Source: Peptoniphilaceae bacterium (GTDB taxonomy: Bacteria; Bacillota; Clostridia; Tissierellales; Peptoniphilaceae). Taken from it: a stretch of DNA of 64,000 nucleotides. Below, piece after piece: positions 1 through 9,312 of this stretch; position 1 is the first letter of the stretch, and each line of letters begins with the position of its first letter. Under the pieces are notes generated by a model that was given only the letters and a program-made list of their open reading frames with translations, was not told where the DNA came from and did not search any database. The stretch spans positions 13,490-77,489 of the forward strand of contig CABJAE010000011.1 of the NCBI GenBank assembly GCA_902363535.1, written 5' to 3'. Both the position numbers and the translations under genes were made by a program.

Positions 1-10
1 TGTGCAGCAT
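1..10 (-). CDS. 5' end of an unidentified gene, cut by window edge
   Basis: Only the first three codons (Met-Leu-His) are inside the window, read leftward from an ATG at 10-8. A strong ribosome binding site (AAGGAGGT, about 15-22) sits just upstream, and an AT-rich TATAGT/TAAAAT stretch further upstream could be its -10 region. A terminator separates it from the exporter genes to the right, so it appears to have its own promoter. Its function cannot be read from the window. Confidence 0.5.
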
Positions 11-67
11 AGCAACCTCCTTTTTTCTCTATTTTACTATAATTGAGGCGAATGCTGTTTGATGACA

Positions 68-107
68 CAAAAAAAGGAAGGGTGAATCGGATGATTCTCC
101 CTCCCTT
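68..107 (-). terminator. Rho-independent terminator after the exporter/recX operon
   Basis: Read on the minus strand, a stem of about 11 pairs with two mismatches and a four-base loop (76-105) is followed by seven T residues. It ends the leftward operon recX, GIY-YIG, thrE-like pair before the next leftward gene begins. Confidence 0.75.
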
Positions 108-120
108 TGTCATCACTCTG

Positions 121-147
121 AATCCATGCTGCAAGGCATGGATTTTT
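121..147. repeat. Small perfect inverted repeat downstream of the exporter genes
   Basis: AATCCATGC and its complement GCATGGATT (121-129 and 136-144) flank a six-base loop. A short T-run follows on the plus strand, so it could stop rightward transcription or protect the 3' end of the leftward mRNA. No rightward gene is visible upstream of it. Confidence 0.4.
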
Positions 148-172
148 GCGTTTACGGGATAAATTCGAGAGA

Positions 173-652
173 TTAATACTTGTGAAACATCGGCTTGGTA
201 TTGTGTACGGAACGTTTTTTGAAGGCTCTTAAGGAGCGGGAAAACAAACTGGATGCGGCAATGCCCAAGGAAAGAGCCACGGCGATGGAAAAAGTATTGA
301 CGCCTTCCCGGACGAAGGATTCCATATTGTCCTGAATCAAATAGCTCATGGTGTAGTACATGCCGCCGCCGGGCACGAGGGTAATTAATTGAGGCAGAAC
401 GAAAATCGTCGCGGGCATTTTGTAGTGTCGGGATAAAAATTCACCCAAGGTACCCATAATCAACGCGGCGATAAAGGCGCCGAAGGCGGCACTGCCGTTA
501 AAATCCAAAATTTTCAAATAGACGAAATAGGCGAAACCGCTGCTTAAGGCGGCGGGAATCAGGGATCGCTTCGGTGCTTCCACCGGAATGGCGTAGCCGA
601 TCGTCGATCCGACAGAGGCGATAAACATAAGGATTAACTTTGAAATTGCCAT
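173..652 (-). CDS. ThrE-type exporter, small membrane subunit (YjjB-like)
   Basis: This 159-residue protein is almost wholly membrane-embedded, with about four to five hydrophobic helices and a basic C-terminal tail. It matches the short half of split threonine/serine exporters (ThrE_2, like E. coli YjjB). The partner gene lies directly upstream with only one base between them. In E. coli the YjjP/YjjB pair has been reported as a succinate exporter and the related ThrE of Corynebacterium exports threonine, so the substrate here is undecided between an amino acid and a dicarboxylate. It is the last gene of the leftward operon, before the terminator near 68-107. Confidence 0.82.
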   Translation of the reverse strand: MAISKLILMFIASVGSTIGYAIPVEAPKRSLIPAALSSGFAYFVYLKILDFNGSAAFGAFIAALIMGTLGEFLSRHYKMPATIFVLPQLITLVPGGGMYYTMSYLIQDNMESFVREGVNTFSIAVALSLGIAASSLFSRSLRAFKKRSVHNTKPMFHKY

Positions 653-653
653 A

Positions 654-1442
654 TCAGCCTCCTATAATTTTCTGTACATTTAAGATAAGTCCTACGCCGA
701 GGGCGATGGCGAGGGCGACAAAGATTCCCTTTGTGATCCCGATCATGCCGGAGAGGAAGTCCCCGCTGATGATATCCCGTAGTGAATTGGTAATCTGCAT
801 CCCTGGCACCAAGGGCATAATGGATCCGATAATAATCATGTCCATGTGTAGCCGATCCGTTGCGGATGCGCCGATAAGGGCGAGTATGGAAACCACCATG
901 GTCCCGATAAAGCTTTCGGTAAAGAAAGAAATGGAGTAGCGGGAGGTGAAGCGCATGCAAAAGCTTAAAATCGCTCCGACGAAAAAAGTGTAGCCGAAGT
1001 CGATCCAATCGCCTCCGAACATAATGGCAAAAGACGCACTGCATAGGCCGGTAAAGAACATGGCCATAGGAATGGGACACTTTTCTAATGTAGAGATCGA
1101 TAAGAGCTCTTTTTTCGCATCTTCCAGAGAAAATTCTCCGGCGACGAATCGCCTGGAAAAAGAATTCAGGGCATCGATACGAGACAGGTGGACACCTTGA
1201 GATTCGATGTCTTTAAACATGGTAATGGTTTCGCCCGTGTATTGTGCAGAGACAAAAATGGCTGAACTCAGGCCGAAAACCTCCACCTCGCGAATTTCTT
1301 CCACGCCGGCACACATACGCTCTATGGTATCCTCGGCGCGGTAGATTTCCGCACCGTTTTTTATAAGCATTTGGCCCGTAATCATGGCCAGATTAATAAC
1401 ATTTTTAGCTTCATTTAAATCATTAACGTGAAGTTTTTCCAT
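654..1442 (-). CDS. ThrE-type exporter, large subunit (DUF1212, YjjP-like)
   Basis: The N-terminal half (about residues 1-115) is the soluble DUF1212 region, recognisable by the NGAEIYRAEDTIERM-type helix. The C-terminal half holds about five transmembrane helices. Together with the small subunit at 173-652 it should make a complete inner-membrane exporter. A GTG at 1451 is in frame, but the ATG at 1442 has GCAGGTG at proper distance and starts with MEKLHV, so 1442 is preferred. The start overlaps the end of the GIY-YIG gene, pointing to translational coupling. The substrate is not decided by the sequence. Confidence 0.83.
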   Translation of the reverse strand: MEKLHVNDLNEAKNVINLAMITGQMLIKNGAEIYRAEDTIERMCAGVEEIREVEVFGLSSAIFVSAQYTGETITMFKDIESQGVHLSRIDALNSFSRRFVAGEFSLEDAKKELLSISTLEKCPIPMAMFFTGLCSASFAIMFGGDWIDFGYTFFVGAILSFCMRFTSRYSISFFTESFIGTMVVSILALIGASATDRLHMDMIIIGSIMPLVPGMQITNSLRDIISGDFLSGMIGITKGIFVALAIALGVGLILNVQKIIGG

Positions 1443-1707
1443 GCTTATCACCTGCTTTCATTATTAATTCCAATTTATCTTTGCGGCGCAACTTTTTAAT
1501 GGCAGCCTCCCGGCGTAGCCCCCAAGACTTGTCCGCACCTTCTTCCACATACACGAGATCGACGGGCAGGCGGGCGCGGGTGTACTTGGCGCCGACTCCC
1601 CGGTTGTGTTCCTCGAGGCGCCTGGCCGGATCCGTGGTGTAGCCCGTGTATAGGGTGTCGTCTGCACAGCGAAGGATGTAGACGTAGTGTTTTTTCAATT
1701 TTTCCAT
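1423..1707 (-). CDS. GIY-YIG domain protein (UPF0213, YhbQ/YazA type)
   Basis: A 94-residue stand-alone GIY-YIG domain. The family signature appears as YVYILRC followed by YTGYT, with the conserved Arg in the ARRLEEHN helix and a basic C-terminus. Such small proteins are predicted structure-specific nucleases, and their physiological substrate is poorly known. A longer reading frame begins at 1779, but the ATG at 1707 begins right before the domain and overlaps the recX stop by 13 bases, so it is chosen. It sits between recX and an exporter pair, which may hint at DNA processing but proves nothing. Confidence 0.85.
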   Translation of the reverse strand: MEKLKKHYVYILRCADDTLYTGYTTDPARRLEEHNRGVGAKYTRARLPVDLVYVEEGADKSWGLRREAAIKKLRRKDKLELIMKAGDKHGKTSR

Positions 1708-2297
1708 TGGCTCAATACGTCTTTCACGGCGTCGTAGTGAAAGCCGCGGGAGAGAAGAAAGCGCACGATCTTTTCCCACGACTTATTTAATTCGCCGCCG
1801 CGAAGGTATTTCTTTTCCACAATGGATTGAATCAACTCTTTTTCCGAATCCGTCGTGTATTCCTCCAGCCCACGGGCGATGCATTCGTCGTCGATCCCTT
1901 TTCTGCGCAGGGCGTAGGCGATTTTCACCGGGCCGTAGCCGTTAATGTTGCGCTTGTCCCGACTGAATAAGAGAGCGTAGGCCTCGTCATCTAAAAATCC
2001 GTATTCGCTTAAGTAAGCCACGACCTCGTCGATCACCTGTTCGCTCAATTTTGCGTCGATTAAAAGTTCGCGAATCTCCTGCTCCGTCTTTCGGTTCGTC
2101 AATTTCTTTAAAGCCAAGTCGATTCCCTCTTGCCGCGCGCTGTCGAAGGCAATGGCCGCCACGTCCTCTTCATCCAGGTCTTTTCCCTTATATAAATTGT
2201 GGCGCACGAACACTGATTCTTTCAGCGCCAGGGTCTCCTCGTCGGAAAGGTAGATCAAATAGTGCTGGCCCTCTTTTTTTATCTTTAAAATCTTCAT
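1695..2297 (-). CDS. recX: Regulatory protein RecX
   Basis: About 200 residues made of short three-helix repeats. RecX features are visible in the central part (FLDDEAYALLFSRDKRN, then YGPVKIAYALRRKGI). RecX binds inside the RecA filament groove and modulates its activity. It is not next to recA here, which lies 29 kb away at 31212-32249. Upstream in-frame GTG and ATG codons at 2306 and 2303 sit inside or too near the AAGGCGGTG ribosome binding site, so the ATG at 2297, giving MKILKIKK, is the likely start. It is first in a leftward operon with the GIY-YIG gene and the exporter pair. Confidence 0.88.
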   Translation of the reverse strand: MKILKIKKEGQHYLIYLSDEETLALKESVFVRHNLYKGKDLDEEDVAAIAFDSARQEGIDLALKKLTNRKTEQEIRELLIDAKLSEQVIDEVVAYLSEYGFLDDEAYALLFSRDKRNINGYGPVKIAYALRRKGIDDECIARGLEEYTTDSEKELIQSIVEKKYLRGGELNKSWEKIVRFLLSRGFHYDAVKDVLSQWKN

Positions 2298-2372
2298 AGG
2301 CATCACCGCCTTATTTTAACATATATTTGAAATTTCTTCTCGATGATTCGGATCATTGAGGCGGCGGAAACG

Positions 2373-2401
2373 TTGAAAACGGACCGTTGCTGTGATAGTA
2401 T
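2373..2401 (+). promoter_or_regulatory. Predicted sigma-A promoter for the FHA-rodA-pbp-isp operon
   Basis: TTGAAA (2373-2378) and TAGTAT (2396-2401) are separated by 17 bases and lie 28 bases before the FHA start. This is the only good promoter seen ahead of the rightward operon that reaches glpX. Confidence 0.5.
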
Positions 2402-2428
2402 TTATGTAAAATTGAGATGAGGTGCAGG

Positions 2429-2866
2429 ATGATTGCCATACTTTCACAGATATTTAAATACATCTTCATTCTAATCATATACCTGTTTATTTTTACGATC
2501 ATTCGTATGATTTATTTGGATATTCGATCCATGCAATCCATGGACATCGGCAAGGATGAAGCGTACTTAAAAGTAGTGAATCGACTGGATTCACTGAATT
2601 TTAAAATGCAAGAATACTACGTGCTCCGAGGCGCGACGAAATTAGGGCGAAGCAGTAAAAATGACATCGTCATTAAGGACAGTTTTGTTTCAAAAAATCA
2701 TTTGATTATTGAAAAGGAAAACGGCCATTACTATATTCGCGACTTAAACAGCGCCAACGGCACGTTTTTAAATGGTCAAACCCTTTACGAGAAAACGGAA
2801 TTGACAAATGGCGACCGCATCGGCGTGGGCTTTATTCAATTCCTGTTTGTCGATCAAAGTAGGTGA
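2429..2866 (+). CDS. Membrane-anchored FHA-domain protein
   Basis: About 145 residues. An N-terminal hydrophobic helix (residues about 5-25) anchors the protein, and the C-terminal half is a forkhead-associated domain with the expected GRS, SKNH and NGT motifs. FHA domains bind phosphothreonine peptides. Its position directly before an SEDS protein and a transpeptidase is a recurring arrangement in Gram-positive bacteria, where FHA proteins link Ser/Thr kinase signalling to wall growth. No kinase is in the window. The ATG at 2429 follows AGGTG at good distance; an upstream ATG at 2417 lacks a site. Confidence 0.85.
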   Translation: MIAILSQIFKYIFILIIYLFIFTIIRMIYLDIRSMQSMDIGKDEAYLKVVNRLDSLNFKMQEYYVLRGATKLGRSSKNDIVIKDSFVSKNHLIIEKENGHYYIRDLNSANGTFLNGQTLYEKTELTNGDRIGVGFIQFLFVDQSR

Positions 2867-2870
2867 TTTT

Positions 2871-4142
2871 GTGGATAATAAACTGTTCAGACGACCGCGA
2901 GACTTACTGCTCATTTTTGAAATATTGGCCATCGCCTTGGTTTTTTATACCTACGAAGGCCATTTGGATCGCCAATTGTTGTTTTTAACGGGCGGTCTCA
3001 TTTTTGTTATCTACATTTCAAACTTTATCCTGGGGAAAATTACCACCGGCGATAATTATATATTTTTAATCGTATCCCTCCTCTTGACCATCGGTGTCAT
3101 CACGATTTTCCGCATTCAGCCGGAGACGGGCATTAGACAACTTCAATGGGCATTTATCGGGGTATTGTTTTTTTACGCCACCTATTTCGTCGTGCGCGTC
3201 GTGCCCCATGTGGAGCGCTACGGCTCGCTGGCTCTTTTGATCAGCGTCCTGCTGTTTTTATCGACGATCGTTTTCGGCAATACGGTGCGGGGCGCGAGAA
3301 ACTGGCTCAGTATCGGATCATCCATCGTCTTCCAACCGACGGAGTTCATTAAGATCCTACTCATGTTTATCTTAGGCAGTTTTTACTGCAATTACGAAAA
3401 ATACAAGAAGTATCCCTATACCAGCTATATTATTATGGCGATTATTTACTTTTTCGTATTGCTTCTGTTTATTCAACGGGATTTGGGTACGGCCGTGTTA
3501 TTTATGGCCATGTACATCGCCATCCAATTCGTTTACGACCCGGACATCAAGGCCTTTTTCGTGAATCTTGCGCTCTTGGCTTTAGGAAGTGTTGTGGGCT
3601 ACTTCCTCTTCGGCCACGTGCGTACCAGGATCGACATTTGGCTTGATCCCTGGAGCTACGTGTACGGGGCCGGAAGGCAAATCGTGCAAGCCCTCTTCGC
3701 CATTGCCGAAGGCGGATTTTTCGGCGCAGGCATCGGCTTCGGCCATCCGGAGCTGATTCCCGTGGCCGTGTCGGACTTTATTTTTCCCGTCATTTGCGAG
3801 GAAATGGGTCTGTTTGCCGGCTTCGCAATTATTCTCTTGTACATTCTGTTAATTTACCGGGGCATTAAGATCGCCTTGGAACAAGAGTATAAATTCTATC
3901 GCATGCTCGCCATATCGGCCACGGTGTTAATTTCCGTCCAGGCCTTCTTAAACATCGGCGGCGTAACGAAGCTGATCCCCATGACCGGGATCACCCTTCC
4001 CTTTATGTCCTACGGCGGCAGCTCCATTCTGTCCAGCTTTATTGCCCTGGGCATTTTGCAAGTGGCGTCGGAAGATTTGTCGTGGAAGTATGAGCGGGAA
4101 ATTATGAAAGGCGAGGTGAATGATGAAGCATTCGGAAAATAA
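2871..4142 (+). CDS. FtsW/RodA/SpoVE (SEDS) family peptidoglycan polymerase
   Basis: About 423 residues with roughly ten transmembrane helices. SEDS hallmarks include the GARNW segment in an early loop, the QPTEF motif, DLGTA, and the C-terminal GVTKLIPMTGITLPFMSYGGSS block. SEDS proteins polymerise lipid II glycan strands and work with a class B transpeptidase, here the next gene. The start is taken as the GTG at 2871, which follows AGTAGGTG; a longer frame begins inside the FHA gene. Whether it serves elongation (RodA) or division (FtsW) cannot be settled from sequence alone. Confidence 0.92.
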   Translation: MDNKLFRRPRDLLLIFEILAIALVFYTYEGHLDRQLLFLTGGLIFVIYISNFILGKITTGDNYIFLIVSLLLTIGVITIFRIQPETGIRQLQWAFIGVLFFYATYFVVRVVPHVERYGSLALLISVLLFLSTIVFGNTVRGARNWLSIGSSIVFQPTEFIKILLMFILGSFYCNYEKYKKYPYTSYIIMAIIYFFVLLLFIQRDLGTAVLFMAMYIAIQFVYDPDIKAFFVNLALLALGSVVGYFLFGHVRTRIDIWLDPWSYVYGAGRQIVQALFAIAEGGFFGAGIGFGHPELIPVAVSDFIFPVICEEMGLFAGFAIILLYILLIYRGIKIALEQEYKFYRMLAISATVLISVQAFLNIGGVTKLIPMTGITLPFMSYGGSSILSSFIALGILQVASEDLSWKYEREIMKGEVNDEAFGK

Positions 4143-5577
4143 ACGCATCATTTTTTTGCTCGCCGGTTTGGTCCTTTTATTTCTAAGTTGCATTATTTAT
4201 CTAACCTATTTCTATTTTTTCCAGGCCGAGGAAGTGAAGCGCAATCCTGCCAATCGGCGGGGCTATATCGAAGAGGCGCAGATTAAGCGCGGCGACATTT
4301 ACGACCGCAACGGGGAAGTCTTGGCCACGTCCAAGGGCGAGGCGGGAAATTACCGCAGGGAGTATGCCTATCCCATTTTGTATTCCCATATTATCGGCTA
4401 TTGCCATCCCTCCTTGGGCAAAAGCGGTTTGGAGTCGTCCTATAACGACTACCTGCTGAATCGCAACGGCAATCGCACTTTAAAGGCGATTTCGGATATG
4501 ATTCGCTCGAAAAAACAAGACGGCAATTCGCTGATCCTTACCATCGACACCCAAGTGCAATCCAAGGCGCGAGAGCTCTTGGAAGAAAACACGGAAAAGG
4601 GAAGCATCGTAGTCATGAACCCGAAGACCGGGGAAGTGTACGCCATGGTTTCTCTGCCGGACTTTAATTCTTCGACCATCGCGCAGGATTGGAATGCCTT
4701 ACAGAAAAACGAGTCCGGAGCCCTATTGAATCGCTCCATTAACGGGCGCTACCCGCCGGGTTCCACCTTTAAAGTCATTACGGCGGCCTCTCTTTTGGGG
4801 CAAGACCGAATCGGCTTAAATTACGAAGACACGGGATCCCAAGTCGTGGACGGGCGGGAATTTAAAAACGCCGAAGGAGCCCAGTACGGAAACGTAGACC
4901 TTCGGGAAGCTTTAGCGAAATCCATTAACACCTATTTCGTGGACAAGGGATCCAAATTAGGGAAGGATACATTGGGAGGCACGGCGGATAAATTCTATTT
5001 CAATTCGAAAGTTCCCTTCGATCTTCCTGTTTCCGTCTCCGTATTCGACTACAAAAAGAATCTCCCGAAGACCACCTTGGCCGCATCGGCCATCGGTCAG
5101 GGCGATGTTTTGGCCACGCCTCTGCACATGGCTATGGTGGCTTCTGCAGTGGCCAATGACGGCAAGATGATGGCGCCGATCTTAGTAAAAGAAGTGGAAG
5201 ACTCCAAGGGATCGGCCATTGAAGAGAAAGAGCCGAAGGTCTTGTCGGAAGCCACGACGCCGGATATTGCGAATACACTGACGAAATACATGATTTCCGT
5301 CGTAGAAGACGGGACGGGCAGACGCGCCGCGTTAAATTCCACACAAGTAGCCGGGAAAACCGGTTCGGCGGAAAATGCCTCCGGCGAAAACCACGCTTGG
5401 TTTATCGGCTTTGCGCCGGCGAAAGATCCCCAAATCGCCGTCGCCGTTATCCTCGAACAGGCGGGCAAGTCCGGCGGGAGCGTGGCGGCCCCCATTGCCA
5501 GAGACATTATCGTCTACGCCTTAAACAATATCGACTTTAATCAAGCCCACGATCTTCCGGAGTCGGACGATGATTGA
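4120..5577 (+). CDS. Class B penicillin-binding protein (PbpA-like transpeptidase)
   Basis: A 485-residue bitopic protein with one N-terminal membrane helix (residues about 10-35), a short dimerisation segment and a transpeptidase domain. The catalytic motifs are present: STFK near residue 215, SIN near 268 and KTG near 413. It cross-links wall peptides, probably with the SEDS partner whose gene it overlaps by 23 bases. The length and short N-terminal module resemble PbpA of actinobacteria rather than long PBP2 or FtsI. Two adjacent ATGs (4120, 4123) can serve as the start. An acidic C-terminal tail runs into ispD. Confidence 0.9.
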   Translation: MMKHSENKRIIFLLAGLVLLFLSCIIYLTYFYFFQAEEVKRNPANRRGYIEEAQIKRGDIYDRNGEVLATSKGEAGNYRREYAYPILYSHIIGYCHPSLGKSGLESSYNDYLLNRNGNRTLKAISDMIRSKKQDGNSLILTIDTQVQSKARELLEENTEKGSIVVMNPKTGEVYAMVSLPDFNSSTIAQDWNALQKNESGALLNRSINGRYPPGSTFKVITAASLLGQDRIGLNYEDTGSQVVDGREFKNAEGAQYGNVDLREALAKSINTYFVDKGSKLGKDTLGGTADKFYFNSKVPFDLPVSVSVFDYKKNLPKTTLAASAIGQGDVLATPLHMAMVASAVANDGKMMAPILVKEVEDSKGSAIEEKEPKVLSEATTPDIANTLTKYMISVVEDGTGRRAALNSTQVAGKTGSAENASGENHAWFIGFAPAKDPQIAVAVILEQAGKSGGSVAAPIARDIIVYALNNIDFNQAHDLPESDDD

Positions 5578-6271
5578 TCGAGAGGTATGCGTCATGATCG
5601 CCGCCGCCGGCATGGGACGGCGCATGAATTTAAAACAAAACAAGCAGTACTTGCCCATTCACGGCAAGCCCATGGTGCGACACACCATCGAGATTTTCGA
5701 CGGTATGGATGAAATTTCCTTTATCGTCCTCTTGATTCGCGAAGGGGAAGAGGCCATGATGCGGGATATTTTAAAAGCCATGGATTTAAACCACAGCATT
5801 TACCTCGTCGTCGGCGGCGACGAGCGTCAGGACACCATATGGCAGGGCCTTCAATTTCTGAAGAACTGGGACGGAATTCTTCTGACCCACGACGGCGCCA
5901 GGCCCTTTGTGACGGAAGAAGAAGTGCGCGCCGTCATTCAAGGAGCTCAAAACAGCGGCGCCTGCTGCTTAATGACGCCCATGAAGGACACGGTGAAAAT
6001 CAGCGAAGACGGCCTATGGAGCGCCGTCACACCGGATCGCTCGAAGCTTTTCGCCATTCAAACGCCTCAGGGCTTTGAAAAAGAAATTTTAGTCCGCGCG
6101 TACGAACAGGCATTTGACGAAGGTTATTACGGAACCGACGACTGCTCCCTCGTGGAGAAAACCGGTCGGAAGGTGCAGCTGATCCGAGGTTCCTACAACA
6201 ATATTAAAATCACCACACCGGAAGATTTGATCTTTGCCGATGCCATTTATTCAGATAGGAAGAGCCCATGA
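5570..6271 (+). CDS. ispD: 2-C-methyl-D-erythritol 4-phosphate cytidylyltransferase
   Basis: IspD transfers CMP from CTP to MEP in the non-mevalonate isoprenoid pathway. The N-terminal nucleotide-binding signature AAAGMGRRM and the following KQYLPI are clear, as are HDGARPF and the late TDDCSLVE segment. It has 233 residues, the usual family length. It overlaps the PBP gene by eight bases and ispF by four, so the genes are co-translated. IspG is also in the window (52627-53685). Isoprenoid synthesis feeds undecaprenyl phosphate, consistent with coupling to wall-growth genes. Confidence 0.95.
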   Translation: MIDREVCVMIAAAGMGRRMNLKQNKQYLPIHGKPMVRHTIEIFDGMDEISFIVLLIREGEEAMMRDILKAMDLNHSIYLVVGGDERQDTIWQGLQFLKNWDGILLTHDGARPFVTEEEVRAVIQGAQNSGACCLMTPMKDTVKISEDGLWSAVTPDRSKLFAIQTPQGFEKEILVRAYEQAFDEGYYGTDDCSLVEKTGRKVQLIRGSYNNIKITTPEDLIFADAIYSDRKSP

Positions 6272-6756
6272 GAATCGGAATCGGATACGACGTCCATCAA
6301 CTCGTCGAAGGCAGAAAACTCATACTCGGTGGCGTGGAAGTTCCCTACGAGCGTGGCCTCTTGGGCCACAGCGACGCCGACGTGCTCATTCACGCCATTG
6401 AAGACGCCATTTTAGGCGCCTTGGCTTTGGGAGACATCGGGAAGCTTTTTCCCGACACGGATCCCGCGTACAAAGACGCTTCCAGCATGGGCATGTTTAA
6501 AAAAGTCATGGCCATCGTCAAGGATGAGGGCTATGCCGTCGGCAACATCGATGCCACGGTAATCGCCCAAAAGCCGAAACTGGCGCCCTACATTCCCGCC
6601 ATGCGCGAAAACATTGCTGCAGTGTGCGAAAAAGATGTGAGCGCAATTTCCGTAAAAGCGACGACCAGCGAAAAAATGGGGTATGAAGGAAGAGGAGAAG
6701 GCATGACGGCCATGGCGGTCGTGCTATTGGAACCTACGGAAAAGAAAGGACGATAA
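6268..6756 (+). CDS. ispF: 2-C-methyl-D-erythritol 2,4-cyclodiphosphate synthase
   Basis: A 162-residue IspF with the metal-binding GYDVHQL start, the [14 protein letters not shown] helix and [16 protein letters not shown] at the C-terminus. It forms MEcPP from CDP-ME 2-phosphate as a zinc-dependent homotrimer. The ATG overlaps the ispD stop (ATGA). It is followed one base later by the aldolase gene, so the operon passes directly from isoprenoid to central carbon metabolism genes. Confidence 0.96.
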   Translation: MRIGIGYDVHQLVEGRKLILGGVEVPYERGLLGHSDADVLIHAIEDAILGALALGDIGKLFPDTDPAYKDASSMGMFKKVMAIVKDEGYAVGNIDATVIAQKPKLAPYIPAMRENIAAVCEKDVSAISVKATTSEKMGYEGRGEGMTAMAVVLLEPTEKKGR

Positions 6757-6757
6757 A

Positions 6758-7615
6758 ATGTTAGTTACGGGAAAACAAATTTTACAACATGCAGACGAAC
6801 ACGGCTATGCCGTCGGCGCTTTCAATGTAAACAATATGGAAATCATTCAAGCCATTGCCCAAGCGGCGGATGATCTCCGTGCACCGGTTATTTTGCAGGC
6901 GTCTCAAGGAGCCATTAAATACGCCGGCGTCGACTACATTACTTCTCTGGTAAAAACCACCGCTGATCGAATCGACGTGCCCATGACTCTGCACTTGGAT
7001 CACGGCACGGATTTCGAAGAAATCATGAAATGCATTCGCAGCGGCTTTACTTCCGTTATGATCGATGCCTCGAAACATGAGTTGGATGAAAATATTCGCC
7101 TCACGAAAGAAATCGTGCGAATCGCCCACTCTGTCGGCGTATCCGTAGAAGCCGAAATCGGAAAAATCGGCGGAACGGAAGATCAAATCGTCGTCTCCGA
7201 TGCAGAAGCCACCTACACGGATCCGGAAGAAGCACGGATCTTCGTTGAAGAAACCGGCGTCGACTCCCTGGCCATCGCCGTCGGCACGGCACACGGCGTC
7301 TATAAGGGCGAGCCGAAAGTGGACATCGACCGCATTAAAGAAATCGACCGCGTCGTCAGCGTTCCCTTGGTCCTTCACGGATCCAGCGGCGTTCCCTACG
7401 ACACCCTAGAAAAAGCCGTGGCAGCGGGGATTCGAAAGATCAACATCGACACGGACATTCGCGCCAGCTTTGCCGGTGCCGTCAAGGCCTTTGTAGCAGA
7501 AAACCCCGACGAAATCGACCCGAGAAAGATTTTAAAACCGGCACGTGCGGCAATGACCGACACGGTAAAGGAAAAAATCAAAGTCTTCGGCAGCGACGGG
7601 AAGGCTTGGAAATAA
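6758..7615 (+). CDS. fba: Class II fructose-1,6-bisphosphate aldolase
   Basis: A 285-residue zinc-dependent aldolase with [10 protein letters not shown] (metal and catalytic Asp region), [23 protein letters not shown] and LHGSSGVP. It interconverts fructose 1,6-bisphosphate with the two triose phosphates. The stop codon overlaps the start of the next gene (TAATG), and glpX follows it, so this set supports both glycolysis and gluconeogenesis. Confidence 0.93.
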   Translation: MLVTGKQILQHADEHGYAVGAFNVNNMEIIQAIAQAADDLRAPVILQASQGAIKYAGVDYITSLVKTTADRIDVPMTLHLDHGTDFEEIMKCIRSGFTSVMIDASKHELDENIRLTKEIVRIAHSVGVSVEAEIGKIGGTEDQIVVSDAEATYTDPEEARIFVEETGVDSLAIAVGTAHGVYKGEPKVDIDRIKEIDRVVSVPLVLHGSSGVPYDTLEKAVAAGIRKINIDTDIRASFAGAVKAFVAENPDEIDPRKILKPARAAMTDTVKEKIKVFGSDGKAWK

Positions 7616-8271
7616 TGAAGTTTTTCATCGACACGGCGAATATTTCCGAAATTAAGGAAATCGAAGCCTGGGGAATCTTGGACGGCGTCACCACGAACCC
7701 GTCTTTAATCGCGAAAGAAAAAGACGTGGTCTTCGAAGAGGTTATCGAAGAAATCGCCTCCATCGTCGACGGGCCCATTAGCGCCGAAGTGACTGCAGAG
7801 GACGCGGAGGGAATGATTGCCGAAGGAAGAAAGCTCGCCGCCATTCACGAAAATGTCGTGGTAAAAGTTCCCATGAACGAAGAAGGATTAAAGGCCATTC
7901 GCGTTCTGGAAGGGGAAGGCATTCCCACCAACTGCACCTTAATCTTTTCCGAAAATCAGGCACTCCTGGCCTTGGCGGCCGGCGCCTCGTTTATCAGTCC
8001 CTTCTTAGGCAGACTGGACGACATCGGTCACGACGGCATGGAATTGGTCCGTGGCATTGTTTCAATTATGGATTTATACGGCTACGAGGCGGAAGTGATT
8101 GCCGCGAGCATACGCCACCCGCTCCACGTGAAAAAAGCGGCTGAGGCCGGCGCCCACATTGCAACCGTGCCCTACAAGGTGTTTCATCAAATGTTGAAGC
8201 ACCCGTTGACGGATAAGGGAATCGCACAGTTTAACAAAGATTTTGAAGGGACGAAGAGAGTCAATGGATAG
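7615..8271 (+). CDS. Transaldolase-family protein, fructose-6-phosphate aldolase type
   Basis: A 218-residue short transaldolase with the family start [13 protein letters not shown], the GVTTNPSL motif and the Schiff-base lysine in VVKVPM. The short length and an N-terminus of this type fit the FsaA/TalC/MipB subgroup, whose members act either as fructose-6-phosphate aldolases or as true transaldolases. Sequence alone does not decide between these. It lies between fba and glpX with overlapping start and stop codons, indicating joint expression in sugar-phosphate metabolism. Confidence 0.9.
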   Translation: MKFFIDTANISEIKEIEAWGILDGVTTNPSLIAKEKDVVFEEVIEEIASIVDGPISAEVTAEDAEGMIAEGRKLAAIHENVVVKVPMNEEGLKAIRVLEGEGIPTNCTLIFSENQALLALAAGASFISPFLGRLDDIGHDGMELVRGIVSIMDLYGYEAEVIAASIRHPLHVKKAAEAGAHIATVPYKVFHQMLKHPLTDKGIAQFNKDFEGTKRVNG

Positions 8272-9232
8272 AGATCTCAGTTTAAATTTAGCACGGGTTA
8301 CGGAAGCGGCCGCATTAAGCGGTGCGCGCTTTTTGGGAAAAGGCGACAAAAACGGCGCCGACGGCGCGGCGGTGGATGCCATGCGCCGCATGTTTGATAC
8401 GGTACACATTAAAGGCAGAGTCGTCATCGGCGAGGGGGAAATCGACGAAGCCCCCATGCTCTACATCGGCGAAGAAATCGGCACGGGCCAAAGGACCGAT
8501 GATGCAGTGGACATTGCCGTGGATCCCATCGACGGCACGACGGCCATCGCAAACGGCATGAACAACGCCATCGCCGTCGTGGCCGTGGCGCCGAAGGGTT
8601 GCCTTTTGCATGCGCCGGATGTTTATATGAAAAAAATCGCCGCAGGGCCGAAAGCGAAAGGCGTCATCCGCCTGGACGATACTGTGGAAAACAACATTCG
8701 CCGCGTTTCCGAAGCCATCGGCAAGTTGCCGGAAGAAATGACCGTTTCCGTCTTGGATCGCCCGCGTCACGACGAATTAATCAAACAAATTCGCGCCACC
8801 GGTGCCCGAATCAAGAAAATTAAAGACGGCGACATCGTTACGGCAATTTATACTTGCTTTGAAGAGAGCGGTATTGATATGATTATGGGCATAGGCGGTG
8901 CGCCGGAAGGTGTCATTGCGGCAGCTGCCTTAAAGTGCCTGGGCGGCGACCTTCAAGGGAAGCTCGTCACCTACGACGACGCGCAAAGAGAGCGGGTAGA
9001 AAAAAGTAAAGCCGATCCCGACAAAATCTACACCATCGAAGATCTCGTCAAGGGCGACGATGTGATCTTTGCCGCCACCGGCGTATCCAACGGCGATTTG
9101 CTTAAAGGCGTGCGTTACATGAAGGGCAATAAAGCGACGACCCAATCTTTGGTCTTGCGTTTGCCGTCGAAGACCGTTCGCTTTATCGACAGCGTTCACG
9201 ACTTAAATCACAAGCCGGAATACGCAAAGTAA
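8264..9232 (+). CDS. glpX: Class II fructose-1,6-bisphosphatase GlpX
   Basis: A 322-residue GlpX with the Li-sensitive phosphatase signature: [14 protein letters not shown] and [10 protein letters not shown] supply metal ligands, and GIGGAPEG is in the C-terminal half. It hydrolyses fructose 1,6-bisphosphate in gluconeogenesis. The ATG at 8264 lies inside the end of the preceding gene (overlap ATGGATAG); a longer frame from 8243 is unlikely. No clear terminator follows before the rpmE promoter. Confidence 0.94.
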   Translation: MDRDLSLNLARVTEAAALSGARFLGKGDKNGADGAAVDAMRRMFDTVHIKGRVVIGEGEIDEAPMLYIGEEIGTGQRTDDAVDIAVDPIDGTTAIANGMNNAIAVVAVAPKGCLLHAPDVYMKKIAAGPKAKGVIRLDDTVENNIRRVSEAIGKLPEEMTVSVLDRPRHDELIKQIRATGARIKKIKDGDIVTAIYTCFEESGIDMIMGIGGAPEGVIAAAALKCLGGDLQGKLVTYDDAQRERVEKSKADPDKIYTIEDLVKGDDVIFAATGVSNGDLLKGVRYMKGNKATTQSLVLRLPSKTVRFIDSVHDLNHKPEYAK

Positions 9233-9233
9233 A

Positions 9234-9262
9234 TTGACAAAAAGAAGAAAGTATGCTATCCT
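9234..9262 (+). promoter_or_regulatory. Predicted promoter of rpmE
   Basis: A perfect -35 TTGACA (9234-9239), a 17-base spacer and TATCCT (9257-9262), beginning right after the glpX stop. Confidence 0.65.
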
Positions 9263-9312
9263 ATAAAAGTTAGTAATACGAAATGAATTTTTAAAGAAAG
9301 GAGTGTGGACAG

